A stretch of DNA of 64,000 nt from Zygnema cylindricum (Eukaryota > Streptophyta > Zygnematophyceae > Zygnematales > Zygnemataceae), in NCBI GenBank assembly GCA_037447655.1, contig JBBHKE010001544.1, positions 319,970 through 383,969 on the forward strand, written 5' to 3'. The notes beneath the pieces were generated by a model that had not been told where the DNA came from, ran no database searches, and was given only the letters and a program-made list of their open reading frames with translations. Both the position numbers and the translations under genes were made by a program. Shown here piece by piece: positions 10,203 to 21,170 of the stretch (its first letter is position 1; each line of letters begins with the position of its first letter).

Positions 10203-10258
10203 ATTACAAGGATGATCTTTAAAAAATACAGTAATTACTAGTGTTGTGTATCGGTAAG

Positions 10259-10878
10259 GATTTCTTCTCACTGTCTTATCGGCTCACCTGTCCATGGAAG
10301 CCGGTTCTTGTCCCGCTTCTTCTATCTCCTCAAAGTCCATAGGAGTATGTGAGGTTTCCGGTGAGTCTCTTGTATCTTGGATCTCCCTGAATCTGCAATC
10401 ACGGTTTCACTCATGTCCCTTTCGAGAACGACCGAGCTCTCTTGACTTTCAGACTCAAATATGATTCTTATCTTCTTTTTATATTTGAAGGGGTCACATG
10501 ACTTCCCTTCATCCATGACAAATAAGTGTTTGACCAGAATGATATCTTTCTTTGCTAAGTCATAGACTCTATATCCTTTAACATCCTCATCATAACCCAC
10601 AAAGTATCTAGGTTTTCCCTTAACATCTAGTTTCCAGTTTTTCCTATCTGTTTCAAGACTGTAAACTTGGCTACCGAATAATTTAAGGTGTGAGAAATCT
10701 TTTTTCCTTCCAACCCATCTCTCATAAGGTGTCACTCCTTTTATAGCTGAGGTAAGGACTCTATTCTTAATGTAGTTGGCACAGTTCATTGCTTCGGCCT
10801 AAAATCTCTTTCCTATATTCTTGTCTGCCAACATACTACATGCACTATCTCCTAGTGTTCGATTCAACCTCTCAGCTA
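10259..10878 (-). pseudogene. copia integrase C-end/linker fragment inside hAT element
   Basis: The minus strand reads NCANYIKNRVLTSAIKGV, TPYERWVGRKKDFSHLKLFG, then YFVGYDEDVKGYRVYDLAKK. These are the integrase C-terminal and linker parts of the C/D copia family. The left edge starts abruptly within pol, 20 bp into the hAT terminal repeat. The right edge meets the head of a family 4 LTR at exactly the site where element D also carries one. It includes the TAG seen in D (KRF, stop, AEA) but lacks the stop after KLD that C and D share. Confidence 0.85.
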
Positions 10879-11366
10879 TGTTGGTTTGAAAAGTTAGTTT
10901 CTTGCTTGCGTGTCGTTTTGTGCGTACACAATGTTTCGTGGGTACAGTACGCTATTCTAATCCTATCTTGATTTACTGTGCAGGTTCGAATTGATTTGGG
11001 AATTGGGGGGGTAATGGTACTAATTGTTTTGGGATGTACGTTATTATTTGAGTGGCGCAAACAAAACGTAAGGAAAGGTACGGAATATGTAAATGTAGGG
11101 CGGATTGCGAAGCGATCCGATCTGGAATGTTTTTGGAGTAGTACGCCGCTGGTACGGACTAATTTGGATGGAGTGATGTCATTTCGCCAAGTGGATTTTG
11201 GTGATTATGCTTCACGACATCAAGGGTGCCGGAAAAGAGCTAAGAACGGCGGCGACGTCAGTTTGGTGAGGGACGCAAAATCGCGTCCATCACATGATAT
11301 TTATTTTGGACGGTCAAGATTCATTTGACGGAATTCGTAAGACTTATAAATATTTAGCAATGTTAA
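10879..11366 (+). repeat. head of family 4 LTR
   Basis: Begins TGTTGGTTTGAAAAG after AGCTA and is nearly identical, inverted, to the 5' half of the solo LTR at 34357-35408. The match ends at about 11361-11366 (TTAGCAATGTT), where hAT-type sequence resumes. It is therefore the LTR part of a captured copia fragment, not a complete LTR. Confidence 0.8.
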
Positions 11367-12280
11367 CACCGATATCGATAACTATCGGCGATATAAATAC
11401 GGACCGTACAGATAAATTTACGGCTAGTATGTTGTTTTTGAAAAGTTGGTTTCGTGCGTACTCGACATTTTGTGCGCACGCGACGTTTCGCGTGCGTAAC
11501 ATATTATCGAAAGTAATGTGGTGGTTCGAATGGATTTGCGGATTGGGGGAGTAAATGTACAAGTAAAATTAAAGGGACGTGAGGTAGTAATTGAGTGGCG
11601 CGGAATGCGTTAAGAAATGGACGGCGGATTGCGACGCGATCCGGTGCGAAAAATACGAAATGTACGTCGCCGGTACGGAGCATGTAATTTGGACAAATGT
11701 ACTTCAAATGCGACAGGCGACGTTTATGACAAATGACGTGTACTTTATTATCCGCATTTAACGCAAAGGACGCAGTTGCGGTACGGAAATGATTTTGGTT
11801 GTAACTATTATTATATTGGCAAGTGGACGTGATTTCGCTTCTCGACGTCGTGGGATATTGACGACTCGCGTGGATTTCGTTTGGATTTTTGGGACCACGT
11901 GACGCGACATCGAGGGTGCCGGATAAGAGCTATGGACGGCGGAAAAAGGCCGCCTTTATTTTTCAATTAGTGGGAAATAGAAATCGCGTCAATCACACGA
12001 TATCTATTTGTGGACGGCCCGGATTATTTGACGAGATTCGTGGAGTCTTGTTGAGTTACACGCAATGACTCACCATACAATTTTGTTGTCGGTGTAAATA
12101 TTTGGTTCAACATTGTTTTGTCTTTTTGTGAATTAGTTATTAGTGTACGTTTACTAATTTTGACATACCTTGAAGTATTCGGGTATTTTTACATTAATTG
12201 AGGTAGCTGGTTAGATAGCGTACGGCTGGTATGCCTCCGTACATTCAGTAGTGAGCTCTAGTTTATATTTGTAGGACTTA

Positions 12281-13549
12281 GGGTGAAGTTCCATCATACG
12301 TTTCTGTAATTGTACGGCAAACTCTACACCGCGCATCGTTATTAGTGTCAAAGTTTAAATAGTGTGTAAGTAAATATACCGTCATTGGCGCTAATTAAGA
12401 ATTTGAAAATTAAAAAAAAAAGGTTTATTATAATTTCAGTGTTAACGCTAATTTGGAACAACAAAATTGGAAAATTTTTTGTACGATTATATACACTATT
12501 ATATGTATCCGTACAAAGTATGAAAAATAGTACACCGTAGTGAAATTGAAATATCCGTACATGTCAGACTAATTAACGTGTCAGACCAATCCCGTTTTTT
12601 TAGCGCACGCTCCTATGCGTACGCGTCCGATTTAATTCATTTTTTGTAAAATTTTCACTTGAAAAGGTACATTTATGTACGGTCTGACATTGACCGTACA
12701 CCACGCTAGTTAGATCTTATTGAACTTTAGTTCTTTACGCTATTTTGTACGATACCTCAATTAACGTCAAGGAAAAATTAAAATCATGTATCCTATTTGA
12801 GGAAAAAAATCAAAATTTTAAGAACCCAAATTAGTGACTTTGACACTAATAACGATGCGCGGTTACAGACCGGGTCGATTGAGTCGAAGTTCCATCACGT
12901 AGAGTTTGTAAGCCACGTGTTTTAAATTGATTGGCGCCACGCAAGCTATGATCCGATATTGAATATCTTTCAGAATTTTAGCACCGACAAACTTAACTTC
13001 AAATCTTGACTTGCGTACCGTGTACCTGCGTGCGAAGGAGTAATACGACAAAAAAATTATACTTTTTGCAGACGCTACGCCAGCTCATTTTTTAGGGTTT
13101 AAGCTTTCGAACAAAACGAAAGTCCTTTGAGAGAAATAGTGTGACGAACAAATGTAACCAAAAATAGCGTGACGAGGGAGTGTTACAAAATTTCGTTTTT
13201 ATTTTCGGCTATATTATGGAAACCGCGTGTCATGTGCAAATCTTAAGATTTTTCGTTGGTTGTCCATCATGACACGTAACTTAATTGTCCACCGTGTCAC
13301 AAATTTGTTTTTCTGTGTATGCCAACCCACCTCGTCGAGGTGGGTTGAGTCTAACAGAGAAAATTGAAGCGAACTCATCGCAGATGAACATCCGACGGCC
13401 AATATTGCCTCCAAGACCTCCGGAGAGTATCGGCAAGATTCTCTGTAATGTTGGTTTTCGTATAAAAACAAAATAGGCGGTACGATTTGGTACGGAGTCT
13501 CGCGGATTTCTGTTAGAAACGCCACTTTTCGCTTGATGGAACTTCACCC
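12281..13549. mobile_element. PIF/Harbinger-like non-autonomous element (1269 bp)
   Basis: Perfect 16-bp terminal inverted repeats GGGTGAAGTTCCATCA, flanked by TTA at 12278-12280 and 13550-13552. The paralogous LTR at about 34790-34800 shows the empty site with a single TTA (GGACTTAGTCATTTTTAGA on its minus strand). A TTA duplication and a GG-start terminal repeat fit the PIF/Harbinger group. No transposase or Myb-like frame is visible. Confidence 0.85.
12325..12866. mobile_element. inverted-repeat element nested in the Harbinger-like element
   Basis: 27-bp perfect inverted repeat starting ACCGCGCATCGTTATTAGTG at 12328 and ending at 12863. Same outer motif as the elements at 8355 and 61693. 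It shares an internal block (ACATTTATGTACGGTCTGAC) with about 63060. Target duplication not resolved. Confidence 0.7.
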
Positions 13550-14649
13550 TTAGTCATTTTAAGAGATAGTAACTTTTTTGGACCAAAAACTGTTTATGGA
13601 CATTATTGGTAACTTTATCTGAGGATTGCTCTCAGATCTGTTGGCAGAATTATCTGAAATTCTGTATGTGTGTTCCTCTTTGTATTGTTAATATTTTCAC
13701 ATATTTGCAGGCTTATTCTGTGCCTGGTTTGTGTTTTACTTCATTGTGAAGCTGGCCGGTTTTATCAAAGTTATGGCAGACTGTTTTTCTGCAACTTTGA
13801 CCAGATGACGTGATCACTCTGTTAATTATTTTTGTCTGAAACTTTGTGAGGCTACTTTTTAGCCTAGAAAATATTTTTGTCTGAAACTTTGTGAGGCTAC
13901 TTTTTAGCCTAGAAAATATCTATGTCTGTAGTTTCACCTTGTTTTGATATTTCTGTAGAATTCTGTGTTGATTCAAAGTAGGTTGTTTTTGGGTAGTCTG
14001 TGGTGCTTCCGAGGGTAAATCCATGGCTGAAAATGGCTATGGACAACATAGTACACTCAACTGTACGTGTTATTCCTCGGACGCGCCGCGGACCCCTTTC
14101 CCCCCGACTTCGGTAAAAAATCGCGATATTTCCTTCATTATTTTTAATTTAAGGGGGTTTACTTGGGTACCCCTTCCAAAATGTACTCTAACTGATATTT
14201 GATTATTAATGGCAGTTAATGGGGGTAGTCTGACAGGTTTGTTCGTCTGCTTTGTTTGTCTGTTCGTCTGGTTTTTGAAAAATTTGGATTTTACAAATTT
14301 AAAATGTAATTTATTTTTTCGTTTCGGTACTATAATTTTAGAACTTTAAACTATTATTTTAAATTTGTCAACGTTTATGTGCCGCGATATCTGTAATAAA
14401 TTACAGTTAAACAGCACACGGAACGAATTCTTACACGTGGCATACCACGCTACATAAAGTCAATAATACAATACAGTATATTATAAAGTACTATTGTATG
14501 TATATTATATTTTTTGAAGTTATCGCCGATATGGAATTTGTTGGTCTCGGACCGATATATCGGGACCTCTGACCGTTCGATAACCGATAACTATCGGAAT
14601 CGGTGTTATCGCGATACTTTTTTTACCTATACACAACACTGGTAATTAC

Positions 14650-15570
14650 ACTATCGAAGATTTCCCTCGTTTTTTTAAGGTAAATCGGAAATGGACTACA
14701 AAATGCCATGCCTCCTTGGAGTAAATTAGTGTTATTAATCTTAATTTTTCATTAACATCAATAAATCCTTAATGTTAATTTGATGGGCGGTGTACTCACC
14801 ATGGGTAAACCATGTCTAGGAATGAATAACTCTACAACTAAAGATAAATACGACCATAAATATTTAAATGCACGTAAGTCCATATGAAAATGGAACTACC
14901 ACTCAAAAACAGTTGCGTAACAATTAAAAAAAAACAATAGGTAAAAATGAAATATGTTCAAAGTAAAACAAATTGGCCATTGTTGTTTAAGGTAATCACT
15001 CTTATCAATCAAATTCCATAGAGCAATTTTTCAACCCAAATCCCTAATTAAGTTAATAACAATGGACTAACGTTTATACCATAATTTTATGTGGTTATTT
15101 CTAATCAGTTGATAGTCTTTATTGCAAAACGTTTGATGGTAAAACCACATGTACAAAAGGGGTAAAACTAAAAAACAAAACACTTAAAAAATGTAGGAGT
15201 CACAAAAAAGTAAGCTACAACTAAAAGATTAAAATAAAAAAAAACAACACTAACAAACATAAGTATACAAAACAAGAAAACCAAAGTTGACCACCTATAA
15301 AAGACAAAACCTTAGACGAATCTACCCAAACCAAGGTAAGATTTGGAAGACCTCACCTATCATCTACCACTATGCGTTGTCGAAAGAGGGCTACAACATG
15401 CGCTCGTTGAAGTACTTCGAAGTAGCAAGGATTGTTTTACGGAGTGAAACTGCCAATGGAGCTATTTCAAAAACAGAAGTTTGGTGAAAATTCAAGGAAT
15501 CCGGGAATTTTGAGGAGATAGTGATTATTAAAAAGGAAAACGAGTCATTGCGAGCAAGGGTGGTCTTTCT
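14650..15570. other. unassigned AT-rich sequence
   Basis: No gene recognised. A 66-codon frame at 15287-15487 has no family resemblance. The stretch ends where the truncated LTR of element C begins. Confidence 0.4.
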
Positions 15571-15640
15571 GACCGCTAGCGGCCAACTTGACAAACCGCA
15601 GGTACCGGGATCAAATCCCGGGTCCGTCAGGTATATTTTT
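15571..15640 (+). other. tRNA-like module, type Y, antisense in LTR
   Basis: Reads GACCGCTAGCGGCCAACTTG, then a T-arm-like hairpin CCGGGATCAAATCCCGG resembling a pol III B box. The same module lies at about 31508-31575 and 39636-39700, each time antisense to the LTR. A full cloverleaf cannot be drawn. Confidence 0.5.
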
Positions 15641-15834
15641 AGTAACCTACTAAAAATAACTGCCTGTTGAACTAAGGCAGCCATAGATCAACCACCCTCT
15701 CTATCCTTCAGTGATTACAACAAGTATTGGGGCTAGAGAGAGGAGGTGGAGGCAAGCTGTCCGTCCTTTTTCTTTTTCTTTTATACTAACATATTAAACC
15801 TAGAAAATACTCTAGAAATCTATTAATTTAACCA
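15571..15834 (-). repeat. truncated 3' LTR of element C, type Y
   Basis: Starts TGGTTAAATTAATAG at 15834 after the polypurine AAAATAAGGGGAG. It matches the 5' LTR of element D (31244) through the CTTCAGTGATTACAACAAGTAT block and the tRNA-like module. It stops after GCTAGCGGTC at 15571, where unrelated sequence begins. About three quarters of the LTR is lost. Confidence 0.8.
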
Positions 15835-15847
15835 CTCCCCTTATTTT

Positions 15848-16684
15848 CTAGTCTAATTTTATTTTTTCTTTCAACCCGCAATTTTCCCGACAATATTTTA
15901 ATTTAGGAGAGGGCACAGGTTTGGTCATCATGTCAGCCACCATTTCTTCATCAGGTCTATACACAAGATTTAAAATTTTGTTTTCAACTTTTTCTCTTAC
16001 GAAGCTTAATCTTATGTCCATATGTTTTGCTTTGAAATGGTGTTTTGGATTGGCTGCAATTGCGATTGCAGCTTGATTATCGCAAAAGATTTCATGCACT
16101 CCCTCCTTCATATATCCCAGTTCTTGCAACAATGATTTCACCCACATTAGTTCTTTTACAGCAGAACAAGACTCCATATACTCAGCCTCCATAGTAGACT
16201 GAGCAACCACCTTTTGTTGCTTACTGCTCCAACAACAAGCACCTTCCCCCACATACAAAACATATCCAGAAGTGCATCTTCTCAAAGGTGCATCCCCATA
16301 ACTGGCATCACTCCAAGTGGTGATATCAGTATGCTCCCCTCCCAAATGCAACCATAATTCTCTTGTTCCAACCAGATATCTCATGACTCTCTTGGCTGCC
16401 TCCCAATCTCTCTTCCTAGGATCATTAAGACTCCTACTGAGTACTCCAACTGCTGCTGCTATGTCCGGCCTGGTACAGTTCATTAAATATATCAAACTTC
16501 CTACGACCTGTCAATAAGGGATAGACTTCATAAACTCTCTCTCCTCTGGACTCATCTGATCGTCTAAGATCATCGCTCCTCCTTGTACACTCCCATCACT
16601 TACTTTTTTCAAGTCCATGGGAGTGGTACAACTGTTAGCATTTTCCATCTGAAATTTCTCAAGCATATTACCTATTGCTTCTTT
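15848..16684 (-). pseudogene. element C RNase H region
   Basis: Copia RNase H: IYLMNCTRPDIAAAVGVLSR, TWSDASYGDAP, STMEAEYMESCSAVKELMWV, CDNQAAIAIAANPKHHFK, then the C-terminal KLKYCRENCGL. Frame breaks and a stop near 16512 and 16686 separate it from the reverse transcriptase. The last codons lie next to the polypurine tract of the 3' LTR. Confidence 0.9.
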
Positions 16685-17425
16685 TTAAGTAAGTCTGATA
16701 ATCTTCTTCCCCCTATCTCTCTCCATTTGGATCCCCAAAATATATTTTGCCTCCCCTAAATCCTTCATATCAAATCTGCCCCTTAGATCTTTCTTTAGCC
16801 TATTGATATTCTCCAAAGACTTACTCAACACAAGCAGATCATCCACATAAATTGCAATAAAAATGACACCATTCTCATCTTCAAACATATAGATAGAATG
16901 GTCGGAGCTGATTCGGATATATCCCAGATCGGTGAGAAACTCTTCTGGTTTCTTATTCCACTTTCGGGGAGCCTGCTTCAGTCCATTTAAGGACTTTATG
17001 AGCCTGCAGACTTTGCTCTCTTCTCCTACTTCCATGAACCCATCGGGTTGCCTCATGAAAATATCTTCCTCCAACTCAACAATAAGAAAAACAGTCTTAA
17101 TGTCCATCTGGTATATTTCCATGTCTTCCGCTGTCGCCAGACTAAGGAGAATCCTTACTGATGGGAACGGAACAACTGGAGCAAAGGTCTCCTCATAGAC
17201 AATCCCCTCTTTTTGGGTGAATCCCTTCGCTACCAATCGAGCCTTATATCTCTCAATTGTATTATCTGGGTTCAGTTTTAGTTTAAATACCCATTTACAC
17301 CCAATTGGTTTTCTATCAGGAGGACAATCTGCTAGTTCCCAAGTATTTGCTTCCATGATAGAAGCCATTTCATCATTTATGGCTCTAATCCATCTTTCTT
17401 TCTCTAGACTATTCACGGCCTCCAA
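16685..17425 (-). pseudogene. element C reverse transcriptase
   Basis: RVT_2 domain in one open piece of 246 codons: [68 protein letters not shown], and catalytic IYVDDLLVLSKS. It ends at a TAA where QKEA should follow. The first part, to about 17152, is nearly identical to element D at 36155-36433. Beyond that the two copies differ repeatedly. Confidence 0.92.
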
Positions 17426-18124
17426 GTAAGACTTAGGCTAATATGGGTGAGATAGCTTAGTAACCTTATGAGCCGTTTGTTTTTCCTGTATCCTTTTGCT
17501 GCTCCTCCTTCCTCCCTCAAACTCTGAAGCTAGAATGGATGGAAGTCTTGGATTTCTTCTCACTGTCTCATCGGCTCCCCTTTCCATGGAAACCAGTTCT
17601 TGTCCTGCTTCTTCTATCTCCTCGAAGTCCATAGGAGTATGTGAGGTTTCCGTTGAGTCTCCTGTATTTTAGATCTTCCCTGAATCTGCAATCACGGTTT
17701 CACTCATGTCCCTTTCAGGAACGACCGAGCTCTCTTGACTTTCAGACTCAAATCTGATTCTTATCTTCTTTTTATATTTGAAGGGGTCAAATGACTTTCC
17801 TTCATCCATGACAACTAGGTGTTTGACCAAAATGATATCCTTCTCTGCTAAGTCAAAGACTCTATACCCCTTAACATCCTCATCATATCCCACAAAGTAT
17901 CTAGGTTTTCCTTAAGCATCTAGTTTCCAGTTTTTCCTATCCGTGTCAAGATTGTAAACTTGGCTACCGAACACTTTAAGGTGTGAGATATCTAGTTTCC
18001 TTCCAACCCATCTCTCATAAGGTGTCTTTTCCTTTACAGCCGAGGTAAGGACTCTATTCTTAATGTAGTTGGCATAGTTCATTGCTTCGGCCAAAAATCT
18101 CTTCCCTGATTTCTTGTCGGCCAA
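17426..18124 (-). pseudogene. element C integrase C-end and linker
   Basis: Pieces YANYIKNRVLTSAVKEKT, KLDISHLKVFGSQVYNLD, GYDEDVKGYRVFDLAEKD and the linker EEIEEAGQELVSMERGADE. Stops fall after KLDA (about 17912), SGKI (about 17669) and SHPY (about 17438). The same three stops occur in element D. The integrase shows no solo LTR: the uninterrupted AGCTA site is at 18167-18171. Confidence 0.88.
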
Positions 18125-18992
18125 GATACTGCATGCACTATCTCCTAGTGTTTAATTCAACCTCTCAGCTACCCCATTTTGTTCCGGGTTATATGGTACA
18201 GTTTCTGGTGCTGCACTCCCTCATCTCTCAGATATTCCTCAAACTGGTTAGAGGTATATTCCCCCCCCATTATCACTCCTTATTCTCTTAATGGGGGTTT
18301 CATACAACTTCTCACCCTGCTTTATATTCTTTGATGTACGTTGATGTTTCAGACTTTGTTTTTAAAAATTACACTCTAGAGTATCTAGACTAGTCATCGG
18401 TTGTTGTCAACATAAATCTCTTTCCTCCAACCGAAGGTACTTTTGCAGGTCCCCAAATAATTGTGTGGACCAAATCTAGTACTTTCTCACCTCTATATGT
18501 GGCGGCTTTCGGAAAAGGAAGTTTGTGAGCCTTACCTTGAGCACAACCACTATAATCATCCATCATTTCATTATCCCCAAATTGAATGCCTTCTACTACC
18601 CCAATCTTTTTCATTTCCCTCAACGTATCAAAATGCACATGCCCCAATCGTTTATGCCAAATCATCAACTTTGGAACACCATCATAATAAGCATTCTTCT
18701 TTTCATTACTCAGGTTAAGCCTAAACATTCCTTGGCTACCCTTATCTGCTGTGAAGTAAACTTCATCCCCATACTTCGGTGTAAAGACTCCCTTTCTAGT
18801 GAAGGTATCAAACTCTTTGTCATCTAACACAGACGTAGAGACAAGACTTTTACTTAGCTAAGGAATTTAGAGTTCATCTGAGAATGTGAGTATAGAAGTC
18901 TTACCCTCCACTAAGAATTTCATATCTACCGACCCCACTAAATCTGTAGTAACCACTCTCCTATCCCCATACTCTATTTCTACAGTAGGGAT
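18125..18992 (-). pseudogene. element C integrase zinc-binding and core, degenerate
   Basis: Gag-pre-integrase motif IWHKRLGHVHFDTLREMKK, then CAQGKAHKLPFPKA with the first Cys of the CXXC changed (YSGCAQ). Next comes the core start VLDLVHTIIWGPAKVPSVGG, where the catalytic HMDIWGP Asp of element D reads TII. Several frame breaks follow. It cannot encode an active integrase. Confidence 0.85.
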
Positions 18993-20195
18993 TTAACTTA
19001 GCTTAGTGAAGAGTTCCTTATCACGACAGATATGTATGGATGCACCAGATTCGATGATCCATCCTTCCTGTGGAGCTTCCCGAATTGCTCCAAGGGCACA
19101 CTTCTGTCTCTGAGTGATCTCCTTCTCCTCCAGACTCTCGTCAAGTAGAAGCTCCCCATCCTCCTCAGAAGACTCATCCTCAGTTCTCCTGTCACTTTTG
19201 TGACCAAAAGTGCCTTTTTCTTTCCTCCAGAAGAATCCCGTCCACGATTCTCTTGGAGCCTCAGCTCCTACACCTTCACACAATCTGCGATAAAGTGTCC
19301 CGACTTTTTGCAAAAATGACAAAGGCCCTTTTGGGGCCTTGGTCCTCCAGACTGATCTCTTTCCCCTTTGTTTGGTTTTTTTCGGGTCTTTCCCCCATTG
19401 GTCCCCTCTTGGTGCTAGAGCTTGAACACACTTCCCTCCTCTCCTACTCTCCATGGTATTTTCTTGCACAAGTATCATCCGGACCACTGTATTCCACTTC
19501 CATGAACTATCAGTCATTTCCTGTACTCGGTACACTATGTTCTCGTACTCGTCTGGTAACTTCATGATGAGAGTGTTAACTTTCATTTTCATTGTACCTG
19601 TCTATCCGCCACTTTCCATCTCCATATACAAACAAGAAAGATCATTACAATAATCTAACATCTTTCCTCCTTTGTAAGTGTAACTCGCTAGGTTTTGCTC
19701 AACCAATAGGAGCTCCTGAATAGTTCCAACTCTATAGATCTCCACCAAACTCTCCCACAGCTCCTCACCCTTGTAAATGTGAAGGTGGGGAGTGGCCGAA
19801 CCTTGAGTGAGGTGTCTTAGAATGAAGTTCTTGGCAGCCATGTTTACGACTTCCCACATTTGAGTATCGTTTTCCACGGTCTTCACAGCCGCCGATCCTG
19901 GTGCCATGGCAATAGGGGTGAGGGGTGTCTCCTTCCCTTTTCCCTTTTCGGACACACTACTTTCCCCATCATCTGCCTCCTCCGTGGAAGTAGTCACTGC
20001 TGCAAAAAACCTTACTCCTCCTAATCTCGGCGGAATTCCCGAAGGTGGACTTTTCACTTGTCCACTGACGATACCCCAGTATCGTTTTTTGCACAAAGCT
20101 CCCATCATCATGGCTTCTTAATAGATAAACCCAGATCCATTGAAGGTGGGTACCCTAGAGGGTGGGCCCATAACCTGCAATTTTGTGTCCTCCAT
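18993..20195 (-). pseudogene. element C gag and protease
   Basis: The start ATG at 20195 is inside the 5' LTR (MEDTKLQ), and the frame runs through the primer site (VMGPPSRVPTFNGSGF). A TAA follows at about 20119 where element D has Trp. Gag core: NFILRHLTQGSATPHLHIYK, ELWESLVEIYR, KGGKMLDYCNDLSCLYMEME. A zinc knuckle CHFCKKSGHFIADC lies at about 19275-19325. The protease site reads WIIESGASIHI, with the catalytic Asp replaced by Glu. Several frameshifts. Confidence 0.88.
20161..20175 (-). promoter_or_regulatory. primer-binding site, element C
   Basis: The plus strand reads GGTGGGCCCATAACC. As I recall the plant initiator tRNA-Met, this is identical to 15 nt of its anticodon stem-loop. The complement, GGTTATGGGCCCACC, directly follows the LTR end at 20176. 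This is an internal half-tRNA primer site, not the tRNA 3' end. Confidence 0.8.
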
Positions 20196-21170
20196 TCGAC
20201 CACAGAATACAGGAAGCCTCTAGATAGTATTTAACTAACCCACTTCAAGCCACAACCACTGCTGTCTAAACGGCAAACTGACAGTTTGAATGACCCCTGT
20301 GCAGCGTGGACTCCCCTGAGTCCGTAGCAAAAAGAATCACTGAAAACGGCCAACCAGCCGATAAGTTATGAGGTAGTAAAAATGCCAATTTGTACAAACT
20401 CTCAAAGGGAGAGGTGACTACCTACCAAATTTTCTAAGTCCTGATTCCCTCTAATAACTTCTATCTACTAAAGTACGGACCAATCAGATTAGTGTACCGT
20501 ACTAAAAAGTACTACTGTCGGTGTACCTTTTTTACGACATATGTACGACAAGGCTAAAATGCTGACGAGTGTCGGATTTTCACTCGTCCGTACGTTCCTC
20601 GGAATTCCCATGACCGAATGTCATCTCTCCACGTGGCTCCAGGTCATGCCACGTCATAAAACGCCAAAGTGACCTTTCCGAAATCTCGGCGAAGAAGTAT
20701 GCCGTTGGATACGAACCGGCATTAAATGTCGTTTGTCGAAACAAATGTCAGATTCATTTGTTTCGTGCGGGATTCAGTCCGCATTGAGTTTAACCCGTTT
20801 TATGATGTAACATTTACATTTTCGTTAATCGGATTATGGGATGTAACATACTTTAAATACAAATCACACCATATGTACTCTAGCGGACATCTACGACAGA
20901 CAGGTTAGAGCGGACGGCTACGCCAAGCTCTACCGGTCGGGGGTTCGAGTCTTGTTGGACTCAACCTTTTGGTAGAGAGTGACTTAAGGTCACTCTCTAA
21001 CCCTGTTTATGGAGCGGAGGCAGCCATGGCTCCATCACTCTCTCTCTCTCCTTCAGTGACTACAACAAGTATGGGGGTAAGAGAGAAGAGATGAAGACAA
21101 GCTGCCTGCATGTTCCCCTTTACCGCTAATGTTAAGACCTAGAAAATAACAAAAACTATTCATTTCAACA
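20176..21170 (-). repeat. 5' LTR of element C, type X
   Basis: From TGTTGAAATGAATAG at 21170 to GAATTTTGCA-type end (ACAAAATTGCA) at 20176, 995 bp. Landmarks in order: GTAGTCACTGAAGGAG block, antisense tRNA-Arg-like module, TATA-like GTATTTAAAG near 20850, GACTTAG initiator near 20440, GGACTCAGGGGAGTCC. The gag ATG is 20 nt before the end. The outer flank is AATAC. Confidence 0.88.
20900..20968 (+). other. tRNA-Arg(ACG)-like module, type X, antisense in LTR
   Basis: Reads GGTTAGAGCGGACGG, then CTACGCC as an anticodon-loop-like stretch, a variable loop, and GGTCGGGGGTTCGAGTC with a good B box. The order resembles the 3' two thirds of tRNA-Arg(ACG). The 5' half of the D-arm and the acceptor stem do not pair. 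Repeated at about 24215-24275 and 37925-37985. Confidence 0.55.

Larger units (their letters stand above)
11430..14048 (+). repeat. solo LTR, copia family 4, carrying a DNA-transposon insertion
   Basis: Starts TGTTGTTTTTGAAAAG and ends GCTATGGACAACA, flanked by TAGTA at 11425-11429 and 14049-14053. A TATA-like region and GGACTTAG lie near 12265-12280. Without the 1.27-kb insertion at 12281 the LTR is about 1.35 kb. Related LTRs are at 34357-35408 and 48898-50757. Confidence 0.85.
10239..14641. mobile_element. large hAT-type composite element with nested insertions
   Basis: Left end TAGTGTTGTGTATCGGTAA and right end, inverted, CAGTGTTGTGTATAGGTAA, flanked by GTAATTAC at 10231-10238 and 14642-14649. 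The flank is palindromic, so it could be part of the terminal repeat rather than a duplication. The family call is supported by close similarity of 14400-14641, inverted, to the element at 52992, which has a non-palindromic 8-bp duplication. Inside lie a copia fragment (10259-11366), a short hAT stretch (11367-11424) and a solo LTR (11430-14048). Confidence 0.72.
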
